DNA of 11,372 nt from Chloroflexota bacterium. Its GTDB lineage: Bacteria > Chloroflexota > UBA5177 > JANWHV01. Both the position numbers and the translations under genes were made by a program. The stretch spans positions 1-11,372 of the forward strand of contig JAQBPC010000622.1 in NCBI GenBank assembly GCA_028287725.1, written 5' to 3'. Shown here in pieces: positions 1-6,720 of the stretch. The notes below the pieces were generated by a model. It searched no databases, was not told the DNA's origin, and was given only the letters and a program-made list of their open reading frames with translations. Numbering within the stretch: position 1 is the first letter of the stretch; each line of letters starts with the position of its first letter.

Positions 1-30
1 CGGAAAGCCGATACACATGTAACGATTGCA

Positions 31-76
31 GGCACCGCTTAAGAGCGAGCGCGAAGCGCGGGCTTCAGGCGGTGCC
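31..76. repeat. Compound hairpin upstream of nth
   Basis: A perfect 8-bp inverted repeat (GGCACCGC at 31-38, GCGGTGCC at 69-76) encloses a smaller GC-rich hairpin at about 49-60 (GCGC, loop GAA, GCGC). It sits about 85 bp before the probable nth start. No T-run follows on either strand, so it is not a standard intrinsic terminator. It could be the 3' end structure of a gene lying left of the window, or an RNA structure in the nth leader. I see no other convincing feature in bases 1-140. Confidence 0.35.
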
Positions 77-162
77 ACATTCGACGCTGGCCATCACGAG
101 CCGCGCGATACGTTCGAGCGTCGCTCCGTTGCAATGGCGATATGAGAGTTGGGCAGATTTGC

Positions 163-756
163 ATGAGCCAGATGCCAGAGGATCTTCGCCATCGTGCCGA
201 CGTAATACTCGAACGTCTCAATTCGGCATATCCGGACGCCCGGTGTTCGCTGGATTTCTCGAGTCCGTTCCAACTGCTCATCGCTACGATTCTGTCGGCA
301 CAGAGCACCGATGCACGCGTAAATCTGGTGACGCCCGAGCTGTTTGCCCGGTTTCCAAATCCCGAAGCGTTTGTCGCCACCTCTATCGACGAGATCGAGG
401 CGATGATTCGCAGCACAGGCTTCTACCATAACAAGGCGAAAAGCGTTCAAGGCGCCAGCCGGATGATCGTCGAGGAGTTTGGCGGCCAGGTACCGTCCAC
501 CATGCCCGAGCTGCTGCGGCTGCCGGGAGTGGCGCGAAAGACTGCCAACGTCGTGCTCGGTAATGCGTTTGGTATCGTCGAGGGTGTGGTTGTCGATACG
601 CATGTTGGTCGTATAAGCCGCCGGTTAGGCTTCAGCACCAACGAGGATCCGGTCAAGGTTGAAGCGGATCTCATGGCGTTATTGCCCCAAGCCTCGTGGC
701 TTGACTACGTGCATCAGGTGATCTGGCATGGGCGCGCGGTATGCATGGCCAAATAG
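163..756 (+). CDS. nth: Endonuclease III, truncated at an amber codon in the [4Fe-4S] loop
   Basis: Base excision repair DNA glycosylase/AP lyase that removes oxidised pyrimidines. Numbering from the upstream ATG at 142, the protein shows the family N-terminus (SSPFQLLIATILSAQSTD, about 40-57) and the helix-hairpin-helix LPGVARKTANVVL (127-139) with catalytic Lys133. It also has VDTH (151-154) with catalytic Asp152, and the first cluster cysteine, Cys201. TAG at 754-756 then ends the frame three codons after that cysteine. Family members continue with three more cysteines, and the same frame here still encodes them (see 757-813). The start is uncertain: ATGs at 142, 163 and 172 are in frame and none has a good Shine-Dalgarno; 163 or 172 gives the usual distance to the SSPF motif. 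As written, the product has its catalytic residues but cannot bind the cluster, which in characterised members supports folding and DNA binding. It could be a pseudogene, a sequence error, or a read-through gene. Confidence 0.9.
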   Translation: MSQMPEDLRHRADVILERLNSAYPDARCSLDFSSPFQLLIATILSAQSTDARVNLVTPELFARFPNPEAFVATSIDEIEAMIRSTGFYHNKAKSVQGASRMIVEEFGGQVPSTMPELLRLPGVARKTANVVLGNAFGIVEGVVVDTHVGRISRRLGFSTNEDPVKVEADLMALLPQASWLDYVHQVIWHGRAVCMAK

Positions 757-813
757 CCGACATGCAGCGTTTGTGTGCTTGCCTCGGAGTGTCCCAGCGC
801 ATTCTCAGCATGA
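757..813 (+). other. Conserved nth frame beyond the TAG: rest of the iron-sulfur motif
   Basis: Read in the nth frame, this stretch gives PTCSVCVLASECPSAFSA and then TGA at 811-813. With Cys201 before the TAG, the cysteines fall at C-X6-C-X2-C-X5-C if the stop counts as one residue, which is exactly the endonuclease III cluster spacing. The TAG stands where E. coli Nth has a lysine (the K of KPRC), so one A-to-T change (AAG to TAG) would explain it. The frame ends in an ATGA overlap with the next gene, as expected of an intact operon border. The sequence shows no decay beyond the single stop. Confidence 0.85.
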
Positions 814-1688
814 CGGGCAAGCTGGATGGGCCAGGTGACGTAATTCCACCCGAGTCGCCGGCAATCGGGGCAGCGTCACCGGGCGTAGGCACGCCGGTAC
901 TCGGACAAGCCGGCCTGCAACACTCAGCGCCCTCACTCCGAACGAGGATCATTCTCTCTGGGCTTGTCACGGCACTTGCCCTGTTCGTCCTTTTTTCCCC
1001 CTGGCCGCTGCAAGAGAAGTTGCGGACCATCGGCCACGCATGTTGCGCCCAGATTCCCAGCCACACGATTCGCTTCGATGGCCAGCCGATGCCCATAGAC
1101 TCCCGCAATAGCGGCATCTACACCGGCGTGCTGATGGTTGTGGCCATCATGTGGCTCACGGGTCGCAGGAAGGCGGCGCTATTCGTGCCGCCAATGTTGC
1201 GTAACCTGCTGATGCTTGTCGTGTTGGCAATGATCTTAGATGGGTTCAATTCACTCGCGCAGACCCACCATTTACATACCTACTATCAGCCAAGTAACAC
1301 GATCCGCGTCATCACCGGGACGCTCTCAGGCATGGCGCTCGCCATTCTTACCGTGCCCTTGTTCAACAGTCTGGTGTGGCGTAACCCGGAAGACCTGGCA
1401 ATTGCCGACGATTTTACCGACCTCGTCGGTTATCTCGTGGGAGCGGTCGTGATCATCATCACGCTGCTACAGGCGCCGCTGCTGCTCTATTATCCTATGT
1501 CGATACTGAGTATTCTCGGGCTGCTCGTGACATTGACCTTCGTCAACACCTGCATAGGAGTCGTATCATTTAGGCGAGAGAACAGGATCGATACCATACT
1601 CGCATTCGTTATTCCTGGTCTTGGCGGACTCGTATCAGCTTGCTTCGAGATCATGGCTCTCGACATTTGGAGAGTGTTTCAGCATTAA
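810..1688 (+). CDS. DUF2085-like polytopic membrane protein
   Basis: Integral membrane protein of about 292 aa with roughly seven hydrophobic segments, the first being IILSGLVTALALFVLF. After the first helix comes HACCAQIPSHTIRFDGQ, then DSRNSGIYTGVLM. This matches the layout of DUF2085 proteins (CHQ.P.RSF, then CARC.GIY.G), though the second cysteine pair is replaced by DSRN here. The function of the family is unknown to me. The start at ATG 810 is chosen because ATGA overlaps the stop of the full nth frame and an upstream in-frame ATG (741) would run deep into nth. No Shine-Dalgarno precedes it, so translation is probably coupled to ribosomes finishing nth. If ribosomes really stop at 756, coupling would be weakened. 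The N-terminal 45 residues are Gly/Pro-rich and poorly conserved in appearance. Confidence 0.7.
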   Translation: MTGKLDGPGDVIPPESPAIGAASPGVGTPVLGQAGLQHSAPSLRTRIILSGLVTALALFVLFSPWPLQEKLRTIGHACCAQIPSHTIRFDGQPMPIDSRNSGIYTGVLMVVAIMWLTGRRKAALFVPPMLRNLLMLVVLAMILDGFNSLAQTHHLHTYYQPSNTIRVITGTLSGMALAILTVPLFNSLVWRNPEDLAIADDFTDLVGYLVGAVVIIITLLQAPLLLYYPMSILSILGLLVTLTFVNTCIGVVSFRRENRIDTILAFVIPGLGGLVSACFEIMALDIWRVFQH

Positions 1689-1690
1689 GC

Positions 1691-1718
1691 TTGTTGTCTG
1701 ATGCACGCATGGTATCCT
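1691..1718 (+). promoter_or_regulatory. Possible guaB promoter
   Basis: TTGTTG at 1691-1696 and TATCCT at 1713-1718 are separated by 16 bp, about 50 bp before the guaB start and just after the stop of the membrane protein gene. Each hexamer is only a partial match to the sigma-70 consensus, so this is a candidate only. Confidence 0.3.
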
Positions 1719-1768
1719 GACACGGGCGAGTGCGGGGCATATCGGATCCCGCCCCAGGAGGAACCCAT

Positions 1769-3217
1769 ATGGCCAGTTTTCGACCACAAGGACTCACATA
1801 CGACGACGTCTTGCTTATGCCAAAGCGGAGCGATGTGGCGTCGCGCAAGCATGTAAATACCAGCACACAGCTCTCGCGGAATATCACGCTGAGCATCCCA
1901 ATTGTTAGCGCAAATATGGATACCGTCACCGAGGCGCAAATGGCAATCGCCATGGCCCGCCAGGGCGGTATCGGTATCATTCACCGTTTCATGTCCGTGG
2001 AACAGCAGGTTCGCCAGGTACAGCAGGTTAAGCGCGCCCAAAGCGCAGTGGTCGAGCAACCATACACCATGCTCGCCAACCAGACGCTCTCCGAAGCGCG
2101 CCACCTCATGGCGGAGCAAGATGTAACCGGTGTGCTTGTACTGGACGAACGTGAGCGGTTGGTCGGCATCCTGACGGCACGAGATATTCGCTTCGCGACG
2201 GACGGAACGCAGCCGATCAGCAATCTTATGACGCCCCAGGAACGGTTGATCACCGCCGCGCCCGGGATCGAGGCAGACCGCGCTCGAGCGATGCTCGATA
2301 AGCATAAGATTGAGAAATTGCCGCTTGTCGACGACTCCGGCAAGCTCTATGGCCTGATCACTAGCCGTGACCTGTTGCAGACAAACCGCTTCGGTAATGC
2401 CGCGCGCGATGGAAAGGGGCGGCTCCTCGTCGGCGCTGCTATCGGCGTCGTCGGCGATTATGTCGAGCGAGCCCAGGCCCTGCTAAAGGCAGGGGCCGAC
2501 GCGCTTGTCATAGACATCGCGCATGGCCATTCAGAGGGGGTGGTCAACGCCATTCGCACGCTCAAGAAGCATGCGCCGTCCGGCGATCTCATCGCCGGGA
2601 ACGTGGCGACTGCCGATGGTACGCGGGAGCTGGTGGCTGAGGGTGTCGATGCCGTAAAGGTGGGCGTCGGCCCCGGATCAATCTGCACCACCCGCATCGT
2701 CACCGGTTTTGGCGTGCCCCAGCTTACCGCGGTTCTCGAATGCGCGGAGGAGGCGGCGAAGAGCGGCGTGCCGATCATTGCCGACGGGGGCATCAAGCAG
2801 TCGGGCGATATTACAAAGGCGCTCGCGGCGGGTGCAGGCACGGTGATGATCGGTAACCTGCTGGCCGGCACTCGGGAGAGCCCCGGTTATACAGTGTTGC
2901 GCAACGGGCAGCGCTATAAGATTAGCCGCGGGATGGCTTCGCTCAGCGCCACTATCGGGCGCCGTGAGCGCGAGGCGCCGGAGCAGGTCAGCGACGATGG
3001 CTTCAATGAGGTCGTGCCGGAGGGCGTCGAGGCGGTCGTGCCCTACCGCGGCGAGGTCACTGAGATCATCTATCAGCTCGTTGGCGGCGTCCGGTCCGGT
3101 ATGAGCTATTGTGGCGTTCGAACGCTGGCGGATCTCCGCGAGCAGGCGGAGTTTGTGCCGATTACCGGGGCCGGAATGCGCGAAAGCCTGCCTCACGACG
3201 TGCAATTCTTGTCGTAA
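1769..3217 (+). CDS. guaB: Inosine-5'-monophosphate dehydrogenase
   Basis: Oxidises IMP to XMP with NAD+, the committed step of guanine nucleotide synthesis in the cytosol. It has 482 aa, normal for the family. ATG 1769 follows AGGAGG (1756-1761) by 7 nt. The N-terminal barrel part has LTYDDVLLMP (9-18) and VSANMDTVTE (46-55). Two CBS domains fill about 90-205 (GVLVLDERERLVGILTARD; KLPLVDDSGKLYGLITSRD). The catalytic loop GVGPGSICTTRI carries Cys306, the nucleophile. IADGGI (337-342) and the phosphate-binding GNLLAGTRESPG follow, then the flap (about 387-428) ending VPEGVEAVVPYRG. The tail LVGGVRSGMSYCG...ESLPHDV is typical of IMPDH rather than GMP reductase. One oddity: I cannot find the Arg-Tyr pair usual in the flap (canonical DRYFQ); an Arg/Glu-rich segment stands there. 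A CBS-bearing GMP reductase is possible but less likely. Confidence 0.93.
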   Translation: MASFRPQGLTYDDVLLMPKRSDVASRKHVNTSTQLSRNITLSIPIVSANMDTVTEAQMAIAMARQGGIGIIHRFMSVEQQVRQVQQVKRAQSAVVEQPYTMLANQTLSEARHLMAEQDVTGVLVLDERERLVGILTARDIRFATDGTQPISNLMTPQERLITAAPGIEADRARAMLDKHKIEKLPLVDDSGKLYGLITSRDLLQTNRFGNAARDGKGRLLVGAAIGVVGDYVERAQALLKAGADALVIDIAHGHSEGVVNAIRTLKKHAPSGDLIAGNVATADGTRELVAEGVDAVKVGVGPGSICTTRIVTGFGVPQLTAVLECAEEAAKSGVPIIADGGIKQSGDITKALAAGAGTVMIGNLLAGTRESPGYTVLRNGQRYKISRGMASLSATIGRREREAPEQVSDDGFNEVVPEGVEAVVPYRGEVTEIIYQLVGGVRSGMSYCGVRTLADLREQAEFVPITGAGMRESLPHDVQFLS

Positions 3218-3285
3218 GGCGGGGACCATCCGAAACCCTCGACCCTAGACTGCTACGATACGACGATGTCTTGGAGTAGGTCTGA

Positions 3286-4209
3286 GTGAAATACCGTGAA
3301 CTAGGTATGATGGTCGCCCTTGCCGCGATATGGGGCGCCTCATACCTGTTCATCCGTGTTGCGGCGCCGGTGTTTGGTCCATTGATGCTCATGGAGCTTC
3401 GGGTCTTGATCGCCGGCGTCGCACTCTTGATCTATGCACTTGCCATAGGTCAGGCTCCGATCATTCTCCCGCAGTGGCGGCGCTTCCTCGCACTCGGAGC
3501 ATTGAACGGCGCAGCACCGTTTGCGCTCATTGCGGCGGCGGAGCTGTATATTCCGGCCTCGCTTGCAGCAATTCTCAATGCTACTACACCGCTATTTGCT
3601 GCCGTCGCAGCTGCTATCTGGCTGAACGAAACATTTACGTCAAAGCGACTGCTCGGCTTGGTGGTCGGAATTCTCGGTGTCTCGGTGCTGGTGGGCTGGA
3701 GCACTGTGCCGCTGAATGGGACGCTGGTATTTGCCACGGCGGCGTCGCTGCTAGGCTCGTTGGCGTACGGCCTCGGCGGCTCATTTGCCACGCGCGCGTT
3801 TCGTGGTGTCCCGCCGCTCACCATGGCCATCGGCCAGCAGTTTGGAGCGGCTGCCGGTCTCCTGCCGTTCGCACTCGGCTCCCTGCCGCACGTGCGTTTT
3901 ACGTACGAAGCCCTGTTCAACCTATTGGCCCTGGCATTGCTGTCGACCTGTATCGCCTACCTGATTTACTATCCGCTGCTGAGGAGCGTCGGGCCAACCA
4001 AGGCGCTGTCGGTCACGTTTCTCATTCCAGGCTTCGGCGTGCTCTGGGGCGCGCTGTTTCTGCACGAGCCGATTGGGGTGGGTACGGTCGCGGGGCTGCT
4101 GATAATCTGGTCCAGCGTGACGCTGGTCACCGGCGTGCGGCTACTGCCCCGGCGGCGCGCCGAAGGAACAGCCCCGGCGCCCGCTGCGTCAACGACGCCT
4201 GGCAGCTGA
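3286..4209 (+). CDS. EamA/DMT-superfamily transporter
   Basis: Inner-membrane protein of 307 aa with about ten transmembrane helices arranged as two EamA repeats, the usual size and fold of drug/metabolite exporters. Repeat 1 starts at AAIWGASYLFIRVAAP and ends near FTSKRLLGLVVGILGVSVLVG. Repeat 2 runs from GTLVFATAASLLGSLAYGLGG to PIGVGTVAGLLIIWSSVTLVTG. The motif TTPLFAAVAAAIWLNE, with its buried glutamate, is typical. The start is GTG 3286 with GGAG at 3273-3276, 9 nt upstream. A short Arg/Ala/Pro-rich cytoplasmic tail closes the protein. The substrate cannot be told from sequence; relatives export amino acids, metabolites or drugs. The gene lies 68 bp after guaB, without an obvious terminator between, and converges on the channel gene with only 19 bp between the stops. 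Confidence 0.88.
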   Translation: MKYRELGMMVALAAIWGASYLFIRVAAPVFGPLMLMELRVLIAGVALLIYALAIGQAPIILPQWRRFLALGALNGAAPFALIAAAELYIPASLAAILNATTPLFAAVAAAIWLNETFTSKRLLGLVVGILGVSVLVGWSTVPLNGTLVFATAASLLGSLAYGLGGSFATRAFRGVPPLTMAIGQQFGAAAGLLPFALGSLPHVRFTYEALFNLLALALLSTCIAYLIYYPLLRSVGPTKALSVTFLIPGFGVLWGALFLHEPIGVGTVAGLLIIWSSVTLVTGVRLLPRRRAEGTAPAPAASTTPGS

Positions 4210-4228
4210 TTGCCCAGAAGGGACGAGC

Positions 4229-4903
4229 TCACTCGGTGGTGGGCGAGCCTTCCATGTGCGTAACAGGCTGCGCATCGCCGGTGTTCCCCATCATTGGGGA
4301 GATGGCATAGAACACGGCAAGCGCGACAAACAGGATCAGGCTCAGAGCAACATTCACGTACGCGAGTCCCAGAGCCACCAAATAGGACACAGGACCAACA
4401 TAATAACTGACGGTTGTTCGACGGATGGCCACCGTATCAGGACCGTCACTGGTCAGCCTTCGGTTATACGTGGCGTACCACCAAAGAACATTAAAGAGCA
4501 CCGCGCCAACCACGAACATTGCCGCGTAAATTGCCATCACCAGATGCTGTTCGCTTGGAACAGTAAGATATTTTGCCAGCAGAGACGTTGGAAACGGCAA
4601 CACCGCGACCCAGAGCAAGAAGACGATATTAATCAGCAGGAATGTCTGGTTGGTTCGTTTGATGTGGATGAACATGCTGTGGTGGTTTGTCCAGATAACG
4701 CCGATTAACAGAAAGCTCATGAGATAGCTCAGATAACTTGGCCACATGTCGAGCAGCGCGCGTCCCAGTCCCTGATTGACGGTCGGGGGAACAAGGTTGA
4801 GGACAAGGAGGGTAATTGCGATCGCGAACACACCATCGCTGAGGGCGAGCAGGCGCTCTGTCCCTGATTCACCGCGCCGGTACGTGATCTGGTTGTCGGC
4901 CAT
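4229..4903 (-). CDS. TMEM175 / DUF1211-family membrane protein (putative K+ channel)
   Basis: Six-helix membrane protein of 224 aa. Near the N-terminus it has R-LLA-LSDGVFAIAITLLVL (about 17-36), matching the RxxxFSDGVFAIAITLLVL signature of TMEM175 channels, with Phe of FSD replaced by Leu. Other family marks are IWTNHHSMF after helix 2 and VAVLPFPTSLLAKY after helix 3. Characterised bacterial members form tetrameric potassium-permeable channels; function here is inferred from family. ATG 4903 is preceded by GAGGTG (plus-strand 4912-4917) at 8 nt, a good ribosome site. The gene stands alone, convergent with the EamA transporter. A 7-bp inverted repeat lies 46-72 bp upstream of its start. Confidence 0.87.
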   Translation of the reverse strand: MADNQITYRRGESGTERLLALSDGVFAIAITLLVLNLVPPTVNQGLGRALLDMWPSYLSYLMSFLLIGVIWTNHHSMFIHIKRTNQTFLLINIVFLLWVAVLPFPTSLLAKYLTVPSEQHLVMAIYAAMFVVGAVLFNVLWWYATYNRRLTSDGPDTVAIRRTTVSYYVGPVSYLVALGLAYVNVALSLILFVALAVFYAISPMMGNTGDAQPVTHMEGSPTTE

Positions 4904-4948
4904 CCTTTGCTCACCTCGAGACTTCCGTCAAGATCGTCGTACCAAAGC

Positions 4949-4975
4949 GCGGTACTTACTGCCAGAATGTACCGC
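4949..4975. repeat. Inverted repeat upstream of the TMEM175-like gene
   Basis: GCGGTAC (4949-4955) and its perfect complement GTACCGC (4969-4975) are separated by 13 bp. A further GTACC, the complement of GGTAC, lies at 4939-4943. Its place 46-72 bp upstream of the start fits an operator or a leader hairpin, but no clear promoter was recognised to decide between them. Confidence 0.4.
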
Positions 4976-5110
4976 ACTTACGAGCGAATGCCTTGACTCG
5001 TCGATCGCCTCTGTTCATCGGTAGCACAAAACGTACAGTGTGCAAAGGCCGAGTGACTATCACCCTGTCTACGGACGCTCGCCGAAGCAATGGCAGTACA
5101 TGTGAACATG

Positions 5111-5138
5111 AAAACGCGCCCCTTGCAGGTGGGGCGCG
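5111..5138 (-). terminator. Intrinsic terminator of the DUF2089-DUF4097 operon
   Basis: Perfect 8-bp GC stem CGCGCCCC (5115-5122) / GGGGCGCG (5131-5138) with an 8-nt loop. On the minus strand it is followed at once by TTTT (5114-5111). It lies about 180 nt downstream of the DUF4097 stop. The plus strand lacks a T-run, so the direction is minus. Confidence 0.6.
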
Positions 5139-5318
5139 CTGGTTCGCGGACAGACGGTTAAATGGGTCTTCGGAGGCGCTACCGGTCGGCGGGCTATGTG
5201 ACCGGCCGGGCGTAGCGGCAGATGGGAGTCTCGAGACAAAGAGCTGAGAAAGCATCGGCGATACCTCCAGGCGTTGTGCGCGAGGGTGTACGAATTGTGA
5301 GCAAAGCCGGTTGCGGCG

Positions 5319-6719
5319 CTAGTGACGGTCGATCGCCTCGAGCAACTTGGCTGCCTCTGCGACGCTGATTTTGCCGTACTGTAAGTTCTCGAGCACCGCC
5401 AGGCGCGGGTTACCACCGGTCTCTCTGAAAGGTTGAGTAGTATCTTCGGCTGAGTGGTCTTCCGGCTGTGAGCTACTTTCGCTAGAGCTCTCAGCTGTGT
5501 TCATGTACGATGGCGGCGCTAGTGGCGCCAGTGGCGGAATAGGGACGTCCGGTGAAACTACAGCGGAGGGCGGGAACCCGAACGAATTGCTGTCGGCACG
5601 GCGACTACCGCTTTCTGCCGCGCGAGATGCGCTCGACTCACTCGTGCTGTACTGTTCATTTGCATTCGACGGTCCGCGGCGCTTAATGGAGATATCGCCG
5701 CTCGATGTCCGAAGCTCCACGTCGATGGTGCTATCGCCGATATTGCCCACGAACCGTCCTCCCCCATATGAGTACCTGCCCTGTTTCCCTACGGCGACCA
5801 GGGGATACTCCGAACGAACATCGCCGTTTCGGGTGAGCACCTGAAAGCGAGCACCCGGCTGATCCGCGATCGCTATCGTGATGTCGCCATGTCCCGTGAC
5901 CAACTGGTGCCGGTGGCCTGTGAGGATACTTGTGCATTCCACGTCGCCGGAGCCTGATTGCACGGAGAGTGAGCTCAACGAGCCATCACGCACGGTGATA
6001 TCGCCCGCGCCCGTCGCGATCTTGAGCGCGCCCTCGTCTTTCACCCGAACCTCAACATCGCCCGCGCCGGACTGCAAGCTCCAGGTACCGCTGATCTTCG
6101 TGCACTCTATAGTGCCTGAGCCGGTATGGACGGCGCCCTCGGCCCTACAGTCGCTCAATGTCGCATCGCCGGAACCCGTTCTGGCGGTAATACGTCCCTC
6201 GAACTCGTCAATCGAGAGCTCGCCCCTGCCGGTAGTTGCCTGCAGCGCACCGGAGCCGCGGCGAATGGTGATGTCGCCGGAGCTACTTTGCAGGGCGCAA
6301 TCTCCCGCCAGCCCCTCCATTTCTATCTCGCCCATGCCTGTGTAGGCCACGATCTCGGGACGCTCGAGGACTGCGGGGATGCCGATTCGCACGTCGGCCG
6401 CGCCAAAGCTGCCAAAACGTATCTCGGCCTTCATGATGGAGTCGACTGCGTTAGATACCATCTCGCCTATCGATGCACCGATATCCCCGAGCTCCGGTCC
6501 GAAGAACGGTTGCGTCTTGCCGCGCGAGCGTTCTGGGAAAACGCGGTTCCCGGGTCGGATCGATAAGGTGCTTTCATGGACATCTACCTGAACCGGATCA
6601 TTCGATTCGACCTCGATCATGTCGCCGCTTATGCGCTCCAGGCGAATATCGCCCCGACTTATTCGCAGCTCGATGCGCCGCAGGCCTTCGACCGGAAAGC
6701 GATCGTGGAACCCGCTCAC
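5319..6719 (-). CDS. DUF4097-type beta-solenoid protein with C-terminal SHOCT-like helical module
   Basis: A 466-aa protein of three parts. Residues about 1-348 form the DUF4097 (putative adhesin) region. From about 127 they repeat every 17-21 residues around [TS]-x-x-G-[DE]-[IVA], e.g. SSSGDITI (146), TGSGDATL (181), SGAGDVEV (217), TGAGDITV (236), SGSGDVEC (255), TSSGDISI (338); about eleven turns, as expected of a beta-solenoid. Residues about 349-437 are a Ser/Pro/Glu-rich, probably disordered linker. Residues 439-466 (RLAVLENLQYGKISVAEAAKLL...) are a short helical hairpin like those in YvlB/SHOCT-type proteins. No signal peptide or membrane helix is seen, so despite the adhesin label it is probably cytoplasmic. 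GTG 6719 lies one base after the stop of the DUF2089 gene, with AAGGAGGA (6728-6735) inside that gene, so the two are cotranscribed. It ends in TAG, showing TAG works as a stop here. Function unknown; relatives occur with envelope-stress regulators. Confidence 0.85.
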   Translation of the reverse strand: MSGFHDRFPVEGLRRIELRISRGDIRLERISGDMIEVESNDPVQVDVHESTLSIRPGNRVFPERSRGKTQPFFGPELGDIGASIGEMVSNAVDSIMKAEIRFGSFGAADVRIGIPAVLERPEIVAYTGMGEIEMEGLAGDCALQSSSGDITIRRGSGALQATTGRGELSIDEFEGRITARTGSGDATLSDCRAEGAVHTGSGTIECTKISGTWSLQSGAGDVEVRVKDEGALKIATGAGDITVRDGSLSSLSVQSGSGDVECTSILTGHRHQLVTGHGDITIAIADQPGARFQVLTRNGDVRSEYPLVAVGKQGRYSYGGGRFVGNIGDSTIDVELRTSSGDISIKRRGPSNANEQYSTSESSASRAAESGSRRADSNSFGFPPSAVVSPDVPIPPLAPLAPPSYMNTAESSSESSSQPEDHSAEDTTQPFRETGGNPRLAVLENLQYGKISVAEAAKLLEAIDRH

Positions 6720-6720
6720 T

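Larger units (their letters stand above)
4904..5318. other. Gene-free stretch of 415 bp
   Basis: No convincing gene is seen. It holds the upstream region of the TMEM175-like gene, including the inverted repeat at 4949-4975, and the 3' region of the DUF2089-DUF4097 operon, including a minus-strand terminator at 5111-5138. A minus-strand reading frame from ATG 5255 to 4956 has a strong GGAGGT (5263-5268) 7 nt upstream. Its 99-aa product, however, is Arg/Ser/Pro-rich, resembles no family I know, and runs straight through the terminator, so I do not call it a gene. Confidence 0.5.

Noticed and set aside
1..42. Frame 1 gives RKADTHVTIAGTA then TAA, possibly the end of a gene left of the window.
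   Set aside because: Only 13 codons are visible; this is too short to support a gene, and another frame (YTCNDCRHR...) is open as well.
31..76. tRNA-like fold at the left edge.
   Set aside because: Only 46 nt, with no T-arm or anticodon arrangement.
94..603. Long minus-strand frame opposite nth.
   Set aside because: Antisense shadow of a gene with clear catalytic motifs.
742..813. General UAG reassignment (or pyrrolysine) in this organism.
   Set aside because: TAG is the natural end of the DUF4097 gene right after its conserved C-terminal module, and other genes use TAA or TGA normally.
3330..4310. A 326-codon plus-strand frame over the EamA gene.
   Set aside because: It is a shifted reading of the transporter, rich in Cys/Arg/His, with no domain and overlapping the next gene's end. 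The transporter frame has helices and family motifs throughout.
5878..6345. A repetitive Pro/Ser-rich plus-strand frame opposite the DUF4097 gene.
   Set aside because: Its repeats are the antisense of the SGSGD turns of the solenoid; no ribosome site.
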